Assembly: GCA_964019055.1 (NCBI GenBank)
Contig: OZ025220.1
Span: 4,201,478-4,265,477, forward strand
Reading direction: 5' to 3'
Origin: Anthopleura xanthogrammica
Lineage: Eukaryota; Cnidaria; Anthozoa; Actiniaria; Actiniidae
DNA: 64,000 nucleotides
Position numbers and translations under genes: made by a program. The notes below the pieces were generated by a model. It was given only the letters and a program-made list of their open reading frames with translations, did no database searches and was not told the DNA's origin. The first letter of the stretch is position 1; each line of letters begins with the position of its first letter. Below are positions 53,892 through 64,000 of this stretch, one piece after another.

Positions 53892-54363
53892 TGCTTTGTT
53901 TCATTATTGATATTTATTTTAGAAACAGAACTGTACAACATATAGAATATTTTGGCAAATAAAAGCATGGGAATACATAAATAACTACATGTTACAATAC
54001 AGCAATAAGCATGCAACCTTAATCATAATTAGTACTATTACGCTAGTGACAAGGTTTAAAACAAAAATATAGATAATAACTGTAAAGCATAGTACTGTCA
54101 GGTTTCATGCTAAGTGACTGTATGATAACATTTTATGAACATTGTGTATATATTACTTATAAATGTAGCTGCATTTACTTATGATTGCAGGCATTTAAAT
54201 AATAGGATTGTATATTTTATATATATTTTTATATATTACTTTCAGTTTCAGTTGCAATTGCAATTATTCTATTAAATATTTATTGTTCTACACCATGAGG
54301 GATTAAACATTCTAAATAATATATTAATTAAACTTGTAATTCTGCACCTTGAAAAGGTTTATT
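53892..54363. other. Spacer between convergent genes
   Basis: AT-rich spacer between the YqaJ stop and the transposase stop; probably shared 3' UTR sequence. No gene. Confidence 0.5.
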
Positions 54364-55778
54364 CTAGTCATAGTTTATATCTTCACAAACCTCTTTTATA
54401 AGAGGGAATTGTAGGTAAACTAATGCAGCAACCAACTGAAAAAGAATATCTGCATGACATCTAAGATATCTAAAATCTTTTAGCCTAGCATTAGCTCTTT
54501 CAACATGAATACGACACTTTGCAATTGACTTGGTTGCCCTACTATTATTCAAAAAAGGAGGAATGTTAACAGAAACACCTGGAGGAACAATACTTTCAAT
54601 GAGGAATCCCTTGTCTGCTAAAATTAAATCCCCTGTCTCTAAATGTTTTAGAAACCCTGAACTGTCTACAATTTCTTTATCTGAAATAGACCCAGGGTAA
54701 AGAGGACTTACAAAATTAATGACTGCATTAGGTGCAACACCAACTAAAACCTTAAAATAATTCATTCCCCTATAAGAAGAATAAGTTGCACTTTGTTGAC
54801 TCATTAGCCTTGGAGTTGAAACCTCAAAATCAGTACAGTCAACAACAATTCTACAAGAAGCAAAACCCGAGAAAGAGGATGGTGAGCAAATACTATTCTT
54901 GTGTCTTGAGGGAATAGTTGTCATTATATCTTTGAATAATATGTCATGTAAAACGTATATGAAGGTAATTTCAATATTGGTAATTGTAGCTACACTGCAG
55001 GAAAATAACTGAGCAAGGTGCAAATTGGTGTAGTTTTGTTTCACTTTCATTAAGGCTATAAATATCTGATCTTCAAAAGAAATCGAAGTAACTTTCCAAC
55101 CATAAAAATAACAAATTGATTCTTTAAATCTTAAGGCATAACTAACTACAATGTCGAAAATCTCTTTTGTGGGGAGTTCAGTCTCCATTCTCATCACATC
55201 GGGGCTCAGGGTAGAGACACTGTAATGACTTTGTTGGTAAGTTTCTTTATCTTTGTAGCTGTCTAATTCCCTTGTTTTGCTTTCTATTTCTGCTTGCAGA
55301 ATAATCTAAGTGACAAGGGGTCTTTCTTTCGTTTCGCTGCATTTATTTTCTTTTTCCTGATAGTTCTCAACCATCTTTATCTTCTTGCTTTTCTTCGTTT
55401 TTGAGTAATCGTCGGGAGCAAACAGAGTAGTTCTTTCCGGTCCATTTTCCTTTATACCATCTCGAAAGTGGCAGCTACAAATTCGTGAATGTTTCCCAGG
55501 AGATCTATCATCTCGTCTGTAAAATCAATGACTTATTTTTAATATAAAATAAAGCGAAAATGCAACGCTGCACTGACAAGCTTTTTCTTACTGAACATTC
55601 TATTCCGTGATATCTCTGAGCGGAATTCCGGTATTAATAACGAAGAATTATCTTACCTTAAGAATGTAATCCACCGCTTGTAATCTTCTGTTTTCTTTGT
55701 ACTGCTTGGAAAAGCAAAAAACCTGCAGGTATGACTTTCTGAAGCATGGTTGCAATCAGGGGCAAAGCATTGAACCAT
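54364..55778 (-). pseudogene. THAP-DDE_Tnp_4 transposase, two exons, one nonsense codon
   Basis: Exon 1 (55778-55657) encodes the first half of a THAP finger, MVQCFAPDCNHASESHTCRF, and KRWITFL, ending at AAG/GTAAGA. Exon 2 (55516-54364) opens after TTTACAG and completes it with HSRICSCHFRDG, the C-x2-C-H-F zinc ligand group. A TAG at 55308-55306 follows RPLVT. The frame then continues through a coiled segment to the transposase: LHLAQLFSCSVATITNIE, VVDCTDFEV (first Asp), SSYRGMNYFKVLVGV, GDLILADKGFLI (second Asp) and IHVERANARLKDFRYL (Glu). All three catalytic acids are present in the 277-aa part from 55197. THAP plus DDE_Tnp_4 is a known transposase architecture. Confidence 0.85.
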
Positions 55779-55896
55779 GTTGACCTCGAAGTTTCGTTAC
55801 GGCAACTTGAAGACGTAAAATTGTCTCAATAATTCAAGCGAATTTGTTATTTTAAGCACTTTTAGAACAACATGTTCCAATTAAACAAATTTAACT

Positions 55897-57240
55897 AATT
55901 CTGACTATGCTGACAAGAACTTCGTAATCAAATTGTTTAATATTAGGATCATTCGCCAGCCAGGACAGTGCTGCACAAGCAATATATATACAAACAAAAC
56001 CTGGTTGCTGTAAACTGCCAGATACGAAAAACCGCTAAACCACATAAAAAACCACCCTGGAGATGTGGCCAAAAAAAAAACGTGGAAACTACGGAAACGT
56101 ATTCCCGACCTAATGCAGAAATCCAGACTACCAACTAAAGCTCTGCAAGGGCAACAGAACTAGCAATAAGAATATCTTTTCAAATAAATCTCTAAATAGT
56201 ATGAAAGATATTAAGGATATGCGGTATAACTAAAAGGACTAAGAAACCGTCAAATAACAAAGCAACTGTAGATATTGCGAGCCTGACTGGCCTAGAGTGA
56301 TTATTCAGCCTTCACACCCTAACTTATATACCCCTTCCCATGAGCCTCTGCTCATGCCCAGATCCCTTACCGTGCCAGCAGAATATCAGTTTCTGACTAC
56401 ACGCTCCTCCGTTGCTATGCCGTCAGAAACTACATATTCTGACTACACTGACAAGAACTTCGTAATTAAATTGTTTAATATTAGGATCATTCGCCAGCCA
56501 GGATAGTGCTGCACAAGCAATATATATAGAGAGAATAAAGAAAGGGGTTTGATATAGAATATAAGGGGAAAAAACTTATAAACCCAAACGTTTAGATACA
56601 TACTTCCATCTCCCATGTCTTTGAAAAAGACGATCGGCCACCCCTGCATTAGCAGCCGCAGAGGCTCCCCCAGCCCTCAGAGAATGGGTACTAAAATCCC
56701 CAATGTTTGGTACAATATTCTTAAAGGAAGCTGTGAAAGCTTCACGTATGGTTGAATACCCAATAGCTTTGTTAACGCTAACTAGGCGATGCCCTGAAGA
56801 GGTTTTAGAAATGGACCTGAAAACAAATAGCTCGGAAGCATTATGGAATTGCGCTAGGGACAGATAGGATTCTAAAATAGAAACAGGACATGCCCTCGAC
56901 CCTGGGACCCTGGAAATGACTATTTCGTTGCCGAGACGGAGTTGATCAGTTTTGCTGCGTTCTAACCTTATAATAACCCGATCTCCGTCAAGGCGAATAT
57001 CGTTTCTCTTAACGTGGAGAACTTCTTCAATCCGAAAAAAAACAGCAAAAGCTAAGACGAAAATGCATACATTACGTAAATCTAGTAGATTATTAAAATG
57101 AGCCTGTCTAACTAATGTCTTAATAGATTCTGCTGAGATCGGTTCCTTTCTGTTTTCTCGATGTTTGCCAAACAGCCGTTGAGCTGCATCACGGATTGCA
57201 ATTACAGTAGGAACAGAGTCTGTGATGAGGATTGCTTGTC
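55897..57240 (-). mobile_element. 3' end of a second split-direct-repeat YR element
   Basis: A repeat of about 90 bp (ATTCTGACTA...GACAAGAACTTCGTAAT...CAAGCAATATATAT) occurs at about 55897-55987 and 56435-56527 in the same orientation. On minus the order is YR gene (57240-56576), first repeat, about 450 bp, second repeat. This is the B1-A2-B2 arrangement of PAT/Ngaro-type elements, with the 5' part (A1, gag, RT) lost at about 57240. Confidence 0.65.
56576..57240 (-). pseudogene. Tyrosine recombinase catalytic domain without start codon
   Basis: An open frame with no ATG reads VIAIRDAAQRLFGKHRENRK, FVLAFAVFFRIEEVL (the catalytic Arg in the family's FRIEE context), RLERSKTDQLRLGNEIVI (Lys), FSTHSLRAGGASAAANAG (H-x-x-R) and RLFQRHGRWKYVSKRL (second His, then Trp-Lys-Tyr). 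All catalytic positions are present. It stops at 56576. The 5' end is cut near 57240, so it is a truncated copy. It differs from the recombinase at 16890-18206. Confidence 0.8.
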
Positions 57241-57317
57241 AGTCAGTTATGATTAAAGTCAACTGCAATGGTCAATAATCTTTCACTGCCTAGTGGCTTA
57301 TGCTTTTGGCCTGTCAA

Positions 57318-58279
57318 TCACCCAAAAAGACCTGCTTGTGTCCTATCAGCTGCCAGAACTCTCTCACTTGTGGAAGGCTCTCCATTATCATCTCCAGCCC
57401 AAGCTATTTCCTCAGTATATCCAGAAATGCTGCCTCCATCTTCCAGCTTGAACAAGAAGTCTCGGAAGGAATCCATCATAGCTTCTTCTACTTGTCTCCT
57501 TGAGCTTCCATTTTGTGAATAATTTGGAAGCAAAATTGAAAACAAATAGTTTGCATCAACTGCATTACTGGTATTATTCTCAGTGTCCAGAACAAATAAA
57601 GGTCTACAGGCTTCTGGATATTTGGAAATAGCATCTGCCAATCGAGCAGGCTGGAGACCTTCCATAAACTATTTCACATAAACCAATCTTCTTGAGACAA
57701 TACTGACAGTCATTGATTTACTTTTTTTGTGTGCGACTCGTCAATGACTCCAGTGTAGTCATGGTCAATAATGGTATCAGTATGGGACTTGACATCATTT
57801 ACAAAAGATTTGATCAAGGCTTTATCATCCTCGGTTAAGTGTTTCTTGGGATCAAGTTCCTGAAGCTTGATATTAGATTCAGCCATGATGTTAAAAACAC
57901 TTGGTTGTAGAAAACTTGTGACAGTCCACCTGGGGAGAGGCTAGATGCAATTATTTGTCCACATGTCAAAAAGTCTTCATTTTGTACATGGTATGTTGAT
58001 TCAAGTGGACTCCCATTTGGAAACATAACTGAACCAATTAAAGGGAGGATCTGTGTGAAAAATTCAGCAGCCATGGCACCAGAATCTATGCCCTGTTAAA
58101 AACACTCGGTTGTAGAAAACCTGTGAGAGTCCACCTTGGGAGAGGCTAGATGCAATTATTTGTCCACATGTCAAAAAGTCTTCATTTTGTACATGGTATG
58201 TTGATTCAAGTGGACTCCCATTTGGAAACATAACTGAACCAATTAAAGGGAGGGTCTGTGTGAAACATTCAGCTACCAT
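57318..58279 (-). pseudogene. HECT-gene fragments with a tandem exon duplication
   Basis: The segments 58279-58064 and 58074-57835 are near-identical over about 190 bp: PLIGSVMFPNGSPLESTYHV and GQIIASSLSxGGLSQVFYN, matching the HECT stretch that ends ILQGGPAPNF elsewhere in the window. The segment 57665-57318 continues with ARLADAISKYPEACRPLF and SRRQVEEAMMDSFRDFLFKL, the region that follows in G2E3-like proteins. No catalytic C-lobe is present. A fragment of a relative of the 29.8-45.3 kb gene. Confidence 0.65.
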
Positions 58280-59082
58280 ATCGATATTGAATGTGATATA
58301 GAATGTGATATTTTTGCTCTAAACATGACTAAAAATGGTTAAATAGATTTTTGCTGTGGCTCAGGGTCGGACCAACTAATTCATTCAGATATGTAAAACG
58401 AAGCTTTTAGAGGGCCACAAGTTTATCAGCTAATGCTAAGTTGTAACTGTCAGTTGTCACCCTCTCTTAACAAAGACAAAATTATAATTATTTTATTTGA
58501 ACAAAAATATCTTACCAGCAAATGGTCTGCCATCTAGCTTTAAATTGAACTACTGAATATGCTGACTTTGGTGGCCATGTAGCCATAGCTCCCTTGCTTG
58601 TCAGCAAACAACAGGCTCAAGTGCTACAAGATACCCTGGGATGTTCTCATCATGGCTTTGTTGCAAAGAGAAAAGGTCTTCCACTTTACTAAACACAAGA
58701 CTTTTAATAGCCCTAATGCAGTGTTTAGATAGTAGCACTTGGGACTTTGATGACCTCTACAACATAAAACAAACAAAAAAAACTTTTTTTTTAACATTGA
58801 ATTTTTAAATCTACAAACAAACTATTGTCCTTAGTGTAGTCTCTCAAGCATTTGAATAGCAGGCATGTAGCAGGGGGAGGCCTGCCCTTCCCCCTCAATA
58901 TTTTCAGCTGCACTTTGAATTGAAGACTGAAAATTATATGCCTGTATACCCCAAAAAAAATTAATGTAGGCCCCCCAAACATGGTGGAGTTTGGGGAGAA
59001 TTTTGCCCCTGTATTTTTTCTTTTTGCATACAAGTATAATTGAACAGGGCTCTCTTTAAACTAGCTTTGGTAAATGAAAGAG

Positions 59083-59140
<58 letters not shown>

Positions 59141-60154
59141 CAAGAAAGCAAGAAAGCAAGCATATTTACAATATCAATGCAAAACTTGATAGTTAAGAGT
59201 GGTTGTCAGAAAAAATCAGACATTTTAGCAAATTCGTGGCAAGAGTCAAAAAATCGATTTCGCTCATATTTTAAACTTAGATAGGCAATGATGTAAGGAA
59301 AACAACTGTGTTGTTGGTTTGGTAAAATACCGCTTAGTTTTCGAGAAAATCGAAGTTAAAGATTTTCGACTAAATTTGCTAATTTTCGGCGGAAAATTTA
59401 CATCAACTTTAACAGCTCCTCGCGACCATATAAATAATGCTAGCGCTGTAATGACATTAAAGAGTAGTTAACTGGTATCTTAAGAAGCAATTGGCAGAGT
59501 TTCAGAAATTTTGCTTTAATTTTTCAATTTTTACTCAATATATTTTTGGAGCACATACAAAACCTCTCTTAAAGTAGGGTAAAAATAATCAGGATTTTTT
59601 CCATGTGCGACGAAACGTTTTTGCCAAAAAAACAACCCGAGCTAAAGTTGAAATAGTGATCTCTACGAATCATGTAAAATTTTCTTGGGGAAATTATTTT
59701 GCGCGCCACATCACGACCTGAAAGTTGTAAGAAAACCGAAGATTTTATCTGTCGGCAAGACCAATCAATTTACATATTGTGTACTTAATTAGCATTCAAG
59801 CGGCTTCATGTTGACTTTATAAGAAGAGAATCATTTTTGACGACAAACTAGAAGTTCCTGGAATCATTCTCAAAGGATTTTGAATCAGTGAACACACACT
59901 ATGAATTCATTTTGCTCAAAATTCAACGACTTACCCCGGGGACTATAAACCCAAGCATCAAATTAGTACGTCTGTGGCCTCAAAATCATAACACAGTTAT
60001 TTTTATCAAAATAATAACAAAGAACCTAGACAAATGTCTGGCACCAATTAGCGTGTCACGAGCGCCCATGAAATTGACAAACTATTATATGTTAGAATCT
60101 TAATGCAATATTACTATGTTTACCTTTTGATGCCCATCATCGTTATTATTTAGT
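58280..60154. other. No gene recognised
   Basis: Contains the GAAA microsatellite and AT-rich sequence. Short ORFs around 58800-59030 and 59888-60103 carry no motif. Confidence 0.4.
59079..59160. repeat. GAAA microsatellite
   Basis: About 20 units of GAAA, interrupted near the 3' end by GCAA units. Confidence 0.97.
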
Positions 60155-63100
60155 TCAGCAACTGCAACTGGCAACCAGATTTTCAAGCAAATCCATGTAA
60201 GGTTTTTTGCGCTTTATCTTGATGTCAGAGGTATCAAGTTCAAGTGAAGTACAGATTTCTTGTAACATGTGAACAGAGAATTTCGAAAGTTTTCTTTGGC
60301 TTGTTAATTCACATATATTATGCCTTTCGAACATTATTGGGTGCTTTAATCCTATCGTGTCCATCAAGGTTATCGACAATTCCTGGATTTCTTTTTCCTT
60401 TTCCTTTTCGAAATCGATTTTGTTGATATCGTCATCATCGTCATCACCATCACCATCGTCATCATCATCATCGCCATCATCATAATCTTCATCTTCGGCT
60501 GCGTTTTTTCTCCTCTTTTTCGCCAAGCGCGAGAAAAAGCTTGCGATCTGCTGTTGTGTTAGAAAGTCGTTCTTGTTAAAAAGACGTGAACCGTCGCTGT
60601 GTCTGGCCGATCTCATTGCTCTTGATACATCAGCTGGATCGGCTTTTTGGCCTGTTTGTTCACCAGCATCAAATAGACCAACTAGATATTTTTTCTGCAT
60701 ATCAGAAAAACGCGTTTTCTTAGCGGTGGATTTTAGGGCCCAGCCCATCTGGAGTTCAGGGCCAATATCATATTGTGGCAAATCGTCGCTTTGTCTTGAT
60801 TCTGGGTTTTTACTGGCTCCTTCTTCAAGTTTGGTTCCATACAACTTCATTGCCCTGTCATAAAGTGTTTCATGTTCTAGTGCGTATTTATGGTTTTCAC
60901 AATCCAAATGTTTTTCTAGGGAAGAGTACCTTTGGAATGACTTAATGCAGCCTTCTTCGGGACAATAAAACAATTTGCTGGAGGTGTCAGGTCTTTCCTC
61001 ACTGCTTTCTTCGCTTTCATTTTCGACGTCACTTTCAGCATCATGTTCTTCATTCAATTTCTTTGGTTGTACCCTTGCTTTCACTGTAATGAATGACACT
61101 TGATTCGGGTCAGCGGTTTCCTTGTTATGGATTAGCTTTGGTACTGTTGAGGGCAGACGAAAGTTCTTCAAAGGCAGGTCTTTTCCTGGACCAGTATCGT
61201 ATGCTTCCACACTGCCATGGACTCGCTTTTATACTCTATGTTGTTGATGTGGCTAATACCCTTCCATTTCCCCGCTGTAACGCCCTCACGGCTAGCCTGT
61301 AAAGCACACACTATAACTTTCACTCCAGGAATGCCTCCAAAAGACTCGATTGCTGCCTTCATTTGCTCTGGATTCTCGATATCTTTCCCTGAATTCAAAC
61401 ATTTATTCATGTGATTTTTAATATGAGCTGCCTTACGGTCACACGCTCCTTTTCCCCCTTGAGGGTCTGAAAAATCGATACGTAGGATTTTGATCCCAGT
61501 TGCTTTCGCTATCATTGGTAAAGAAAGCAGAGTTAATGCAGAGTGATAACACCCTGCATTGTCCTGTCTCAGATATACTGAATTTATCTCGGGTGCAATG
61601 GATGGGAGCTGCCTTAAAACATCGTCAATGATTGCCACAACAGCAGTACTATCCTGGCTGCAGGATTTAAACACATGCACAAAAGTAAACATTTGTACCT
61701 GTCCGTCGTCATTCTTCTTTGTTAATACCGTTATATGCCAAGGAAGTCCCCTCTTCCCAAACCAGTCTCTCTGGCTTTCACGGTATTTACGAGGTACGAA
61801 TTTCATCGCCCAATCTAAAACAATAAAGGCACAATGAGAATCCAAGTCTTCTAAAATGTCGCGTCCTGCAGCGTCTTGATTGATTGATCTTAAAATATGT
61901 GCTTTCCAGGACTCAATGTGTTGGGCTGCCTGTGTAGTTACATACTCCATGTCTTCTTTTTCCTCGGAAGAGCAATCTACTTCATCCAAAGCTGCACGAA
62001 TTTCAGCCAAAGTATCGGGAAATATGCGGCATCTGTCACATTTTGCATTGTGTTCGTGATCACAAACGGCGAGGTAATCTTTATCCGTTGAAGAACTAAG
62101 AGCATATGACCTACAGTGATCGGCAACTTCAGAATGATTTGAAATATCAATCTGGAAAAATGAACAATGACAGAAAACAATTAGCCGGGTATTATTCTTG
62201 CATGCACTTATTATATTATAATTATTACAAGATTTTTATGTCCATTGGACTGTTCATAAAATGGCTTCCACCTGTTCTTACCTTATAGTCACCTTTATAG
62301 TAGCGTTTGGCATCTTTGAGTTTTTGGTTTGTTTGTTTGGCCCATGTCAGACCCTTTTCATAGCAATCTCCAAGCTTTTCAACGATGTTCTCTAGATCAT
62401 CGAAGGCTTTTCCGCCCATGGCTGAGATATAATCAAGGCCTTGTAAGGATTTACGTACGGACGCAGAACAGACGTTGAGAACTCTGCGTAATGTACTGCG
62501 GCTCATCGGTTGGAAATTCATCTCCTTGCAATATCTTTCGTACTGTTGAATACACTGCTCTGGGATAAGATTGCGCACAACATTTGGAATCTTTATATCT
62601 CTGTCAGTAGAAAGTTTTAATGTTTTTTCTCCAAATGGCAAGTCTTGAATGACATGAGAACTCGTTATAAATGTAACAAAGTGGTCAATTTTTTCTGGCT
62701 CAACGCAAACTCTGGTGTTTTTTAAAGGAGGGAGTACAGCACCCCTACCATGTAGCAATAGATGGTGTTTAGCAATGTTGAAACGGTATCTGGTCAAGTC
62801 TGGTATCCATTTCTGGAGTTCCTTGAATGTAACCTTATCAGCCATAATAGACAAAATCTGCCTTCGGGTGCTCCATTGGCTGGTGTTATTATAGCATTCT
62901 GATAAAGCATCCACTAGAGAAATATCGATTTTTTCGACTTCTGCGAACTTGTCACATGAAAAACCTTCAAGTAGAGTGGATGACTGGCCTGGTGCGATTT
63001 CTTCAAGGCACGTAGTAACAACTTGGCGAGCTTTACGCATGTGAAAACGTTTCGTACGATCTGAAACCTGTTCCAATGGTGATGATAAAGGGTATCTGAT

Positions 63101-63358
63101 CGGACTTACATCTCTTGAAGTTAGAAAGGCATTCAGTTTTTCCCTCGGTGTGGTGAGAGTGGTTGATTCATCTTCTGAGATAGTGGAAGCAAAAGATGTC
63201 TCGCCAGGTTGATATAGGCTCATAGGGGTATCTGTAACACCACCAGGTTGATATAGGCTCATAGGGGTATCTGTAACATCACCCGCTGATGATTGACAAG
63301 ATGGGGTGGGTAATTGACGTGGACAACTTTACTTCGTCATCCTCAATATCACTATTCT
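60155..63358 (-). CDS. Multi-exon gene: candidate DDE core, C2H2 finger, homeodomain-like C-terminus
   Basis: An exon opens after TTTGCAG (63359) and reaches the donor AAG/GTAAGA at 62282. It includes a short duplicated DTPMSLYQPG motif and a frameshift near 63305. The next exon (62151-61168, CAG acceptor) starts IDISNHSEVADHCRSYAL, then a Cys/His cluster CDHEHNAKCDRC, then FIVLDWAMKFVPRKYRESQR, YLRQDNAGCYHSALTLL and DFSDPQGGKGACDRKAAHIK. The three acids (LDWA, RQDN, ACDR) could be a DDD/DDE site. A one-base shift near 61210 leads to 61210-60155: GPGKDLPL, a C2H2 finger CPEEGCIKSFQRYSSLEKHL, a homeodomain-like KKYLVGLFDAGEQTG...QQQIASFFSRLAKKRR, and an acidic Asp run. I do not know the family name. 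Two frameshifts suggest decay or read error. Confidence 0.6.
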
Positions 63359-63359
63359 G

Positions 63360-64000
63360 CAAACCAAGAGTTCATAGTAGTAATTAGTGTTTCGCGGAAA
63401 TATATAGAACAAAATGTTTCCTTTTCAGTTGCTTAATTTAGTTTGCTTTATTAGACTTTTGACACATGATCTCGAGATAAAACAAAACTAAAAGAACTAA
63501 ATTAGAAAAAATACAATTGCGAGGGAGATTTAGGACTGAATTAAAGATGTTAATCCTCTACTGAATCCTCTAAAATTTATAATTCAGTTTAAAATGTCTC
63601 TCAAAAATGTTATTTTTCTAGTTTAGCTCTTTAATTGACGGCTTTCGAAATGCTAGTTGGCAAACGAGACGTCATACTTCAGGGGTCGTACTTCAGTGAT
63701 AATGGTTGTAATGATGATCATTATCAATCAATAATCAATAGTGTCGCCCAGGAGCTTAAAGAGCTCTTTCAAAATACGAAAGTGGTACACAACTTTATCA
63801 CCGACGCAGTTAATATAACAGCGCACTGAGTGCGCCATTTCCCGCCAAAAATGGTAGGGTCTCTTTAACTTACTTTGGAGAATAATACGTCATAATTTGT
63901 TGAAAATTGTAGGATTAAAGGTAAGTTTGAAAAACAATTTCATTTGAATAAAGTTTTTAAACGCGATAAAAGACCAGCTTCAGCACGTCTGAATGCAGCT
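63360..64000. other. Upstream intron or flank, no gene recognised
   Basis: Presumably an intron of the minus-strand gene, whose 5' exons lie beyond the window. A 64-aa plus-strand ORF at 63635-63829 shows no motif. Confidence 0.35.

Noticed and set aside
58961..59143. 60-aa Phe/Leu/Ser ORF resembling a membrane segment
   Set aside because: It is a translation of the GAAA microsatellite.

Overview
The window is AT-rich animal nuclear DNA with spliced genes (GT-AG introns), tRNA-derived SINE, LINE, tyrosine-recombinase (YR) retrotransposon and DNA transposon sequence nearly everywhere. No prokaryotic operon, rRNA, tRNA gene or CRISPR array was seen. The mix (G2E3-like HECT genes, YqaJ proteins, Mutator-like TTAA transposons, YR retroelements with SGNH-type ORFs, SAP and SWIM proteins) is most like a cnidarian such as a coral or anemone. 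That assignment is inference from family content only.

Left part (1-15.8 kb): a two-exon SWIM-finger gene piece; a degraded YR-retroelement 5' part (SGNH hydrolase ORF, 61-bp repeat, gag-like ORF); a tRNA-derived SINE; a YqaJ exonuclease gene on + interrupted at a TTAA by a non-autonomous transposon (5303-7633), followed by a convergent DDE_Tnp_4 transposase pseudogene; a Pro/Gln-rich gene; a three-exon Tc1/mariner DD34E transposase; and a SAP-domain ORF.

Middle (16.3-28.8 kb): a 7.0-kb YR retrotransposon on the minus strand with complete split direct repeats in the order A1-ORFs-B1-A2-B2 (PAT/Ngaro type), a spliced gag whose intron holds a minisatellite, RT/RNase H, and an intact tyrosine recombinase fused to a zinc ribbon. 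Beside it lies a second, decayed DIRS-like element (SGNH/gag, zinc finger, RT, RNase H, truncated YR), then an RNase H relic.

29.8-45.3 kb is a three-level nest. A degenerated multi-exon HECT ubiquitin-ligase-like gene is split by a LINE of about 4 kb, which is itself split at a TTAA by a 6.1-kb Mutator-like (Kolobok-type) transposon carrying an intact three-exon transposase and a small divergent four-exon gene.

46.4-55.8 kb repeats the left-hand theme: a SWIM-YqaJ gene on + and a convergent THAP-DDE_Tnp_4 transposase on -, with a 6.44-kb TA-flanked DNA transposon inside the YqaJ exon. That inserted element has 130-bp near-identical terminal inverted repeats, an intact six-exon DD34E transposase, and an opposing five-exon gene of unknown function ending in a SAM-like domain. 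It is the best candidate here for an undescribed autonomous system. The right end holds the 3' part of another split-direct-repeat YR element, HECT fragments, and an unusual gene with a candidate DDE core, C2H2 finger and homeodomain-like C-terminus.
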